Under the pieces are notes generated by a model. That model did no database searches and was not told the origin of the DNA. It saw only the letters and a program-made list of their open reading frames with translations. A program made the translations under genes and the position numbers. From Hyphomicrobiaceae bacterium (lineage in GTDB: Bacteria > Pseudomonadota > Alphaproteobacteria > Rhizobiales > Hyphomicrobiaceae): a stretch of DNA of 8,131 bases. Location of the stretch: contig JANYHP010000351.1 in NCBI GenBank assembly GCA_025359005.1, positions 1-8,131 on the forward strand, read 5' to 3'. Below, piece by piece: positions 1-6,192 of this stretch (its first letter is position 1; every line of letters begins with the position of its first letter).

Positions 1-491
1 CGTTGCCTCGTCGAGGATCAGGACGCGCGGATTGGTGAGCAGCGCGCGGCCGATGGCGAGCATCTGCTGCTCGCCGCCCGACAGTTGATAGCCCATGTTG
101 TCGGCCCGCTCGCTGAGGCGGGGGAACAGGCTCAGAATGCGCTCGACAGTCCAGTCGCGGTTGCCATCGACGCCGATGCGTTCTGCGATGGTCAGATTTT
201 CCATGACGCGCAGGGTCGCGAAGATGCCGCGGCCTTCGGGGACGTAGGCGATACCGCGCTGGGCGATGCGGAACGGGGGGGCGCCGGTCATGTCCTGGCC
301 GTTGACGCGGACCGAGCCGCTGCGTGCTTTCGTGAGGCCGAGGATGGAGCGGATGAGGGTTGTCTTGCCCATACCGTTGCGGCCCATCAGGCCGACGGTT
401 TCGCCCGGTGCCAACGCCAGCGAGACGCCGCGCAGGATGTGGCTTTCACCGTAATAGGTGTGCAGGTTTTCGGCGGCGATCAGGGGCGCGC

Positions 492-495
<4 letters not shown>
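1..495 (-). CDS. livF: Branched-chain amino acid-type ABC transporter ATPase LivF (3' end beyond left edge)
   Basis: Cytoplasmic ATP-binding subunit of a HAAT-family (Liv-type) importer, which pairs with LivG to power uptake. The 165 codons present read MSAPLIAAENLHTYYGES at the N-terminus. Walker A GRNGMGKTT is at residues 38-46. The LivF-typical YVPEGRGIF segment, where the Q-loop region lies, is at 84-92. The ABC signature LSGGEQQ is at 138-144 and Walker B VLILDE at 158-163. The sequence ends at LDEAT, so the D-loop, the switch histidine and roughly the last 70 residues of a normal LivF (about 235-240 aa) lie outside the window. The ATG at 495-493 overlaps the livG stop as ATGA, which implies translational coupling. 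A G-run (501-506) lies 5 nt upstream and may serve as a weak ribosome-binding site. VPEGR and the position after livG separate LivF from LivG. Transported substrate is not readable from this subunit. Confidence 0.95.
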
Positions 496-1251
<756 letters not shown>

Positions 1252-1259
<8 letters not shown>

Positions 1260-2301
1260 GCCCGCCTCCGCTCTTGTCCAGACGCTTTGATCCGATGCCG
1301 GCAAGCCCGCGTGGCAGCATGATCACCACCGCCAGGATAACCAACCCTTCCACCAGCAGCTTGCGCTCGCCCAGCAGTCGCAACAGTGCGGCGATCTTTT
1401 CGGGCACGTACGGGGCTTTGCTGACTTCGGTCAGCACTTGTGTCGCTTCACCGAGCCCGGTCAGCGCCAGTGCGCCCAGGATCGGTCCGTGCAAACTGCC
1501 GAGCCCGCCCAGCAGGATCATCAAGAGCGCTTCGGCGGATTGATGCCAGCCAACGATCTCGGGGTTCACGAAGCCGCGATGCAGCGCCCACATGTGCCCG
1601 GCGGCACCGGCAAGACTGCCCGCGAGTGTGAAGGCGATCAGCTTGATCGTGTAGGTATCGTAGCCGATGGCGCGCATGCGGTGCTCATTGACCTTGATGC
1701 CTTCCAGCGCGCGGCCGAACAGCGTCTTGAGCAACAGGGCGAGGCCTGCATACATCAGCATGAGCTGGATCAGTGCCACGTAGTAGATGCCGAGCGGACG
1801 CTGCCGGCGCGGTAGATCGAACGTTGCGCCGAAGGCGGAGATCAACGGTTTGCCGAGATAGGCGCCGTCCGTGCCGCCGCCGAGCTTGGTGTCGTGGAAG
1901 ATGAAGAAGATCATCTGGCCAAAGGCCAAAGTGACCATCAGGAAGAAGAAGCCGCTGGTGCGGATCGACAGCAGCCCGACGAGAAATGCCGCAAGACCGG
2001 CGACAGCCATGGCGAGAGGGAGTGTGAGCCACATCGGCTGCGCGGCGCTTTCCGGCGACACCAGGTAGACCGTATAGGCCGCCAGCCCGTAGAAGGCGCC
2101 ATGGCCGAGGCTGACTAGTCCCGTCGCGCCGACCAGCACCTGCATCGACAGCGCCAGCATCGCGGCAATAAGGGCCGATGTGCCGAGTTCGACGTAATAC
2201 AGGGGCAGAAATTGCGGTGCGATGGCCAGCGCAACGGCGCCCGCCGTCAGCATCAGCCAGCCGTTCCGGGAGTGGGGGAGCAGTCGTGTGTCGCTGGTCA
2301 T
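1252..2301 (-). CDS. livM: Branched-chain amino acid-type ABC transporter permease LivM
   Basis: Inner-membrane permease subunit that forms the transport channel with LivH; 349 aa from the chosen start. Several hydrophobic segments are visible, roughly at residues 15-35, 41-60, 88-112, 117-136, 171-193, 218-237, 256-284 and 313-330. LivM hallmarks are the ALSMQVLVGATGLVSLGHGAF segment (50-70), the cytoplasmic coupling loop GRALEGIKVNEHRMRAIGYD (196-215) that contacts the ATPases, the GGLGSLHGPILGA motif (265-277) and the C-terminal MLPRGLAGI (328-336). Start choice: an ATG at 2334 would add 11 residues, but it lies inside livH and has no ribosome-binding site. The ATG at 2301 overlaps the livH stop as ATGA, the usual coupled arrangement, although its own Shine-Dalgarno is weak. 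The 3' end overlaps livG by 8 nt. Family assignment is secure; substrate is unknown. Confidence 0.95.
1265..1269 (-). promoter_or_regulatory. Ribosome-binding site of livG
   Basis: On the minus strand this is GGAGG, 5 nt before the ATG at 1259. It lies inside the last codons of livM. It is the strongest reason for preferring the internal ATG over the longer frame that starts at the TTG at 1304. Confidence 0.8.
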
Positions 2302-3167
2302 GCGCGTTGCCCGAACAGCCCCGACGGCCGCCATAGCAGCACGCCGGCCATCAGCACGTAGATCGCCAGTCCCGCCACCGCCGGCGCGTAGGCCTTGCCC
2401 ATCGTGTCGATCATGCCGATCAGCAGCGCCGACCAGAAGGCGCCGGTCACCGAGCCGAGCCCGCCGATGACGACGACGACAAACGAGATGATGAGCAGGT
2501 TGTCGCCCATGTTGGGATAGACCGACGACAGCGGCGCGTTGAGCGCGCCGGCGGTCAGCGCCAGTGCTGTGCCGACGGCAAAGACCGTGAGATGCACGCG
2601 GCGGGGATCGATGCCGAGTGCGTCGACCATTTCAGGTTTCTCCGCGGCGGCGCGGATGATAGCACCCATCTTGCTGCGTTCGATCCACAGGAACAGGGCT
2701 GCTGCCAACGCCAAGCAGACCCCGATGACGACGAAGCGATAGGCGGCGTAGCTGAAGCCCTCGACGATGGGGATGGAGAAGTTCAACGCCTGCGGGATCG
2801 GCACGGAATAGAAATCATTGCCCACTGACAGCGAGCGGCCCTCCTCGAACAGCAGGATCAGCGCGAACGTCAGTAAGACCTGGTCGAGATGCTCGCGTTT
2901 GTAGAAGAAGCGGAACAAAAACCGCTCCAGCAGGCTGCCGAGCACGATGCCGCTCAATACCGCCACCGGCAAGGCAAGCCACAGCGAGCCCGTCGCGCGG
3001 GCGACGACGAACGCCACGTAGGCGCCGACCATGTAGAGCGAGCCGTGCGCCAGATTGATCACGCCGAGCACGCCGAAAATCAGCGTCAGCCCTGACGAGA
3101 TCAGGAACAGCAGCAGGCCGTACTGCAGGCCGTTGAGGGACTGGGCGAGGAAGCTGGGGAGCGACAT
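2298..3167 (-). CDS. livH: Branched-chain amino acid-type ABC transporter permease LivH
   Basis: Second inner-membrane permease of the importer, 289 aa, normal for LivH. The N-terminus MSLPSFLAQSLNGLQYGLLL leads into the conserved GVLGVINLAHGSLYMVGAY block (32-50). Further hydrophobic segments follow at about 61-85, 96-110, 143-162, 190-212, 224-252 and 262-279. The ATPase-coupling loop is SKMGAIIRAAAEKPEMVDAL (165-184). The VIGGLGSVTGAF motif (233-244) and the C-terminal WRPSGLFGQR (279-288) are typical. Start choice: the frame stays open to 3302, but that extension (GC-rich, Pro/Ala/Cys-rich) is translation of an intergenic repeat. The ATG at 3167 gives the normal LivH N-terminus. No Shine-Dalgarno is visible before it; the preceding bases are C-rich. 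The stop overlaps the livM start as ATGA. The gene is separated from the binding-protein gene by 179 nt containing palindromes. Confidence 0.95.
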   Translation of the reverse strand: MSLPSFLAQSLNGLQYGLLLFLISSGLTLIFGVLGVINLAHGSLYMVGAYVAFVVARATGSLWLALPVAVLSGIVLGSLLERFLFRFFYKREHLDQVLLTFALILLFEEGRSLSVGNDFYSVPIPQALNFSIPIVEGFSYAAYRFVVIGVCLALAAALFLWIERSKMGAIIRAAAEKPEMVDALGIDPRRVHLTVFAVGTALALTAGALNAPLSSVYPNMGDNLLIISFVVVVIGGLGSVTGAFWSALLIGMIDTMGKAYAPAVAGLAIYVLMAGVLLWRPSGLFGQRA

Positions 3168-3187
3168 GGGTGGGGCACGGGGGCACA

Positions 3188-3336
3188 GGTTCCCCTCTCT
3201 CCATGAGACTTTACGCACGGGGAGAGGGTGGCTGAAGGCCGGGTGAGGGGCGGCAACGGGCTCAGAGCAAGCGGCTGCCCCGCATCCGTTGCTGCGCGAC
3301 ACCTTCTCCCCGTCGCGAAGGCTGAGGGGAGAAGGG
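3188..3336. repeat. Compound intergenic palindromic repeat between the binding-protein gene and livH
   Basis: The 179-nt gap between livH (start 3167) and the binding-protein gene (stop at 3347) carries several inverted repeats. One pairs CCCTCTCTCC (3193-3202) with GGGGAGAGGG (3219-3228), with one mismatch in 10. A second pairs GGGGCGGC (3247-3254) with GCTGCCCC (3274-3281), with one mismatch in 8. An alternative perfect 7-bp pairing joins GCAACGG (3253-3259) to CCGTTGC (3286-3292). A perfect 10-bp pair joins CCTTCTCCCC (3302-3311) to GGGGAGAAGG (3326-3335). Paired CTCTCCCC/GGGGAGAG arms followed by GGGTGAGGGG resemble dispersed intergenic repeats recalled from alphaproteobacterial genomes. 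Copy number cannot be seen in one window. In mRNA such hairpins could protect the upstream binding-protein message or limit read-through into the permease genes. Confidence 0.7.
3302..3335 (-). other. Strong hairpin just downstream of the binding-protein gene
   Basis: A perfect 10-bp inverted repeat, CCTTCTCCCC (3302-3311) and GGGGAGAAGG (3326-3335), with a 14-nt loop. It begins 11 nt after the stop codon of the binding-protein gene on the transcribed strand. No T-run follows on the minus strand, so it does not look like a full intrinsic terminator. An RNA-stabilising or attenuating hairpin that lets some transcription continue into livH is more plausible. It forms part of the compound repeat at this site. 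Confidence 0.6.
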
Positions 3337-3346
3337 AAGGCGCTTC

Positions 3347-4531
3347 TTAGATCTTGCAGCCGGTGCCGGGATCGGCGAGTTGGGTGACGATGGTGCTCAT
3401 CACCTTGTTCTGCCCGGCCGTTACCTTGCGCAGGTAGATGTCCTGCACAACGTTGTGGGACGGCGACATGGAGATGGAGCCGCGCGGGCTGTCGATCTTG
3501 GCGCTTTCCATGGCCTTGTAGAGCGTCTTCTCGTCTTCGAGATTGCCCTTGACGGCTTCGAGGCCGGCAGCCAGCAGTTGGGCGGCGTCGTAGCCCTGCA
3601 CGGCGTAGACGTCGGCCTCGCGGCCGGCCTTGGCTTTGAACGCCGCGCGGAAGGCGGTGTTCTTGGCATTCTCAAGGCCATCGCCGTAATGCAGCGCGGT
3701 TTCGATGCCGTCGGCTGCCGCACCCTGGCCGCCGAGCGTGCCTTCGGTGAGGAAGCCCGAGCCGCAGAGCGGAACCTTGATGCCAGCCGCGGCGTAGTCC
3801 TTGACGAACTGAACCGCGCCGCCGCCCGCGAAGAAGGCGCCGATCGCGTCGACGCCGAGGCCTTGGATTTGCGCCAGCAAGGGCTGGAAGTTGGTTTCTG
3901 GGAACTTGAGCGTCAGCAGCGAGACGAACTGGCCGCCGTTGGCTTCGAGGCCTTCCTTGAAGCCTTGGCCGCTCTCGGTGCCTGCCGCGTAATCCCAGGT
4001 GATCCAGCTGGCTTTCTTGACGCCCTTCTTGGCCAGATGCACGCCCATGGCGTAGGCCGGCTGCCAGTTGGAGAACGACGTGCGGAACACGTTCTTGGCG
4101 CACAGGTCGCGGGTCAGCGCCACGTTGCCGGCGTTCGGCATGATGGTGAGCGTGCCGCTCTCTTTGACGACCTTGTGGATGCCCATCTGGACGCCGGAAT
4201 GGACAGTGCCGATCAGCACATCGACGGCGTCGCGCTTGACGAGGCGTTCGGCGTTCTGTGGCCCGAGGTCGGGCTTGGATTCGTCATCGAGCTTGATGAA
4301 CTGCACGTCGCGGCCGCCGAGCTTGCCGCCTTTTTCGGCGAGGTACATCTCGACCGCGTGCGTGATGTTTTCGCCGAGCTGCGCAAAGGTGCCAGAATAG
4401 GGCAGCATAAGGCCCACCTTGAGCGGCTTCGACTGGGCGATGGCCCAGCCGGTCGGAACCGTCGACGCCGCAGCCAGTGCCGCGCCGCCCTTGAGAATAA
4501 TTCGACGACTGGCGCCGTTCGATTTTGTCAC
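3347..4531 (-). CDS. livK: Tat-exported LivK-type ABC transporter substrate-binding protein
   Basis: Periplasmic ligand-binding protein of the importer (type I periplasmic-binding fold, Leu/Ile/Val-binding or amide/urea type), 394 aa, normal length. The N-terminus has a twin-arginine signal: SRRIILK at residues 8-14, a hydrophobic Ala-rich stretch, and a likely cleavage after AIA (A32), giving a mature QSKPLKVGLMLPYSGTFAQL start. Family landmarks are LMLPYSG near the mature N-terminus, DVLIGTVHSGVQMGIHKVV (104-122), the domain-crossing region around WITWDYAAG (176-184) and the VYAVQGYDAAQLL helix (308-320). Three cysteines (C144, C256, C392) lie in the mature protein. The start is GTG at 4531-4529, supported by a strong ribosome-binding site (4539-4546). 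The gene precedes livHMGF. The symbol is by family only. Its ligand could be a branched-chain or aromatic amino acid, an aromatic acid or another small acid, given the neighbouring oxidoreductase genes. Confidence 0.93.
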   Translation of the reverse strand: MTKSNGASRRIILKGGAALAAASTVPTGWAIAQSKPLKVGLMLPYSGTFAQLGENITHAVEMYLAEKGGKLGGRDVQFIKLDDESKPDLGPQNAERLVKRDAVDVLIGTVHSGVQMGIHKVVKESGTLTIMPNAGNVALTRDLCAKNVFRTSFSNWQPAYAMGVHLAKKGVKKASWITWDYAAGTESGQGFKEGLEANGGQFVSLLTLKFPETNFQPLLAQIQGLGVDAIGAFFAGGGAVQFVKDYAAAGIKVPLCGSGFLTEGTLGGQGAAADGIETALHYGDGLENAKNTAFRAAFKAKAGREADVYAVQGYDAAQLLAAGLEAVKGNLEDEKTLYKAMESAKIDSPRGSISMSPSHNVVQDIYLRKVTAGQNKVMSTIVTQLADPGTGCKI

Positions 4532-4700
4532 TGATGCGTCCTCCCCGAGTGGGCTATGAGTGCCCGATGCGGTTGCATTGTCATGCTTAACCGTTTTTGT
4601 GTGCTTGCCATAGCATGCCAGCTTTGCGCATTGGAATAGGCGGCTGGTGAAATAGTGCAGATGACGACTGCGCGCGTCTCGTAATTGCAGTATAGCGCAG
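4532..4700 (-). promoter_or_regulatory. 169-nt intergenic region, likely leader/promoter region of the transporter operon
   Basis: This gap between the iorB-like stop and the binding-protein start is more AT-rich than its surroundings and is the only sizeable space upstream of the transporter genes, so a promoter is plausible here. Visible structure on the minus strand: a GGGC/GCCC hairpin (4550-4564) just upstream of the ribosome-binding site, a short GCAT-N4-ATGC inverted repeat (4574-4585), and two TGGCA half-sites 10 nt apart around 4606-4620. No convincing sigma-70 -35/-10 pair and no hairpin plus T-run terminator after iorB could be identified. The region is called by position, so the promoter itself is not located. 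Confidence 0.4.
4539..4546 (-). promoter_or_regulatory. Ribosome-binding site of the binding-protein gene
   Basis: GGGGAGGA on the minus strand lies 7 nt upstream of the GTG at 4531-4529. It fixes the non-ATG start and predicts strong translation, as expected for an abundant periplasmic binding protein. It contrasts with livH, which has no visible site. Confidence 0.8.
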
Positions 4701-6188
4701 TTATGCGTGTTGGGCGGGCCGGTTGGCGATCGCTGCCAGTGTTGCGGTCAGCGCCGTGCCGTCCGGATCCTTCTCGGCGGCAATGCGTGCCTGCAGGATC
4801 TGGTCGGCGAAGTCGGGCGGCAGCTTTGGTCTGGCGAGCGCGGGGTCTATGAGGCCTTTGGCAATCGCATCCCAGTTGGCGAGGCCGCGGGTGTAGGTGC
4901 TGCCATAGCCGCGGACGATTTTGGCCGTGATGGCGATCTCACGGGCGGCGGCAGCGTCACGCGGGATCGTCGCCTCGATGAGGGTCAGCCAGCGGGCAAG
5001 CCAAGCCTGCTCGGTGTGGAATTTCATCGTGTAGGGACGCCATCGCTTGAGGCTGGCCAGCAGATTCAGCCGCGCGAAGCCGCCGAGCCGCGTGGTGGTC
5101 ACCTTCAGGGGGAAGGCGGCCGTGCCAACGCCTGTGCGGTGGGCCAACGCCAGGAGTGGCCGCCCCAGTGATGCTGGAAACAGGCCGAGAATTTCGTCGA
5201 CCCCGGGTTTCATGAATTCGGTGATGTCGACGATGTCGCCGGGACGCGCACGGGCCTCGGCGGTGACGCGGGCCACGCGGGCGCCACGCAGTTTGAGTTC
5301 GGCGACCCGGATCACATCTTCCACGCTCATGCGGATGGCGAGGTGGCGGGCGATTTCGGACAGGAGCGCGTCGTCGACGCCGGTGGATTTTGCGATGCGG
5401 CGCAGGTGTCCAAGATAGGTTTCCGCGTAGGCCTTGCCCTGATAGTCGGCGAGGCGCGCCATCCCCTCTGCAGCCATCACGCCGGTGCGGGCCGGAAATT
5501 CGGCGAGTGCTGCGACGGATATGGCCTCGGGTTTTGGTGTCGAAAGCGGTGCGGTTGCGGCGCGCAGCCCGGCGGTGAAGCCCGCCAGGTTTGCGTCGAC
5601 TGCCTTGCCTTCGCGCCGGATCGCGTCGCGCAGGGCGTCGGTGCTGACCGGCAACGCGCCAAGACCCGCAAGGGCGCCGAGCATGGCGGCGCTCAAGGGT
5701 GCTTTTGCAGCCGATGCGGCGCCGGACAGGTCGACGAACACCGCACGTTTTGCGGCGTGCGCGAGGGCGCGCTGCATGGCGTCACTGTCCAGGCGGCCGT
5801 CGGCCATGGCCATCTTCTCGTCCATGGTGAAGACGCGGGCGGTGTTGGCAATGAGGGTCGTGCGGTCGGCGGCGATCATGCCGGCGGCGGCAAGGCGGGT
5901 CGCTTCCAGAAGCTCGCTGGCGATCAATACGTCGACCTGCCCCGGGGCGGGGTTGAGTGCCAGAACGGGGCGCGGGCGTCCGGGTTGGGCGGCGGCGAGC
6001 ATTTCGATGTAGTAGGTGGTGGCGCCGGTGCGCTGGGCAACGCCGGGAATCGATGTGCGGCTGACGACCAGGCCTGATGCGACGGCGGCCTCGGTGATCC
6101 AGCCGGCCAGGACGCCGCCGCCCTCGCCGCCGAGAGCGGCGATGAGAATACGCGTCGGAACCGGCGCTTTGTCTACGACGCTTGCCAT
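4701..6188 (-). CDS. iorB: Indolepyruvate oxidoreductase beta-subunit family protein with long C-terminal extension
   Basis: Partner of the upstream alpha subunit in a 2-oxoacid:ferredoxin oxidoreductase that decarboxylates aryl- or branched 2-oxoacids to acyl-CoA (indolepyruvate type, EC 1.2.7.8 by family); cytoplasmic. 495 aa. The N-terminal part (about 12-195) is the pyruvate-ferredoxin-oxidoreductase gamma domain: ILIAALGGEGGGVLAGWI (14-31), then TSIPGVAQRTGATTYYIE (45-62), the segment that in this family has the QRGGA-type motif. Residues about 215-495 are an extension absent from the roughly 200-aa archaeal IorB. It includes RHLAIRMSVEDVIRVAELK (281-299) and a conserved-looking KIVRGYGSTYTRGLANWDAI (423-442), probably the DUF6537-type domain of bacterial homologues. 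The ATG at 6188 lies 4 nt after the iorA stop. A weak GGAA site (6196-6199) overlaps the end of iorA, so the two are surely co-expressed. Physiological 2-oxoacid and electron acceptor are not readable. Confidence 0.88.
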   Translation of the reverse strand: MASVVDKAPVPTRILIAALGGEGGGVLAGWITEAAVASGLVVSRTSIPGVAQRTGATTYYIEMLAAAQPGRPRPVLALNPAPGQVDVLIASELLEATRLAAAGMIAADRTTLIANTARVFTMDEKMAMADGRLDSDAMQRALAHAAKRAVFVDLSGAASAAKAPLSAAMLGALAGLGALPVSTDALRDAIRREGKAVDANLAGFTAGLRAATAPLSTPKPEAISVAALAEFPARTGVMAAEGMARLADYQGKAYAETYLGHLRRIAKSTGVDDALLSEIARHLAIRMSVEDVIRVAELKLRGARVARVTAEARARPGDIVDITEFMKPGVDEILGLFPASLGRPLLALAHRTGVGTAAFPLKVTTTRLGGFARLNLLASLKRWRPYTMKFHTEQAWLARWLTLIEATIPRDAAAAREIAITAKIVRGYGSTYTRGLANWDAIAKGLIDPALARPKLPPDFADQILQARIAAEKDPDGTALTATLAAIANRPAQHA

Positions 6189-6192
6189 CGTT

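Noticed and set aside
1260..1304. N-terminally extended LivG from a TTG at 1304
   Set aside because: No ribosome-binding site precedes it, and the internal ATG at 1259 has a perfect GGAGG at 5 nt and gives the normal family length.
3168..3302. N-terminally extended LivH (45 extra residues)
   Set aside because: The extension translates the palindromic intergenic repeat and does not resemble any LivH N-terminus. The ATG at 3167 starts the conserved region.
3302..3340. Rho-independent terminator after the binding-protein gene
   Set aside because: The 10-bp stem is convincing but no T-run follows on the transcribed strand, so it is kept as a hairpin within a repeat rather than a terminator.
3380..4534. 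Long plus-strand open frame (384 codons) antisense to the binding-protein gene
   Set aside because: It is a shadow of a GC-rich real gene. The minus-strand frame has a clear signal peptide, ribosome-binding site and family motifs, while the plus frame shows no recognisable domain.
4560..4600. Possible sigma-70 promoter with a GACAAT -10-like hexamer upstream of the binding-protein gene
   Set aside because: The best -35 candidate at 17 nt spacing matches only 3 of 6 positions, and many such partial matches arise by chance.
4606..4620. Sigma-54-like element (TGGCA...TGGCA on the minus strand)
   Set aside because: The GG-to-GC spacing is 9 nt rather than the required 10, and the -12 half is TGGCA rather than TTGCA. 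It is too poor a match to call.
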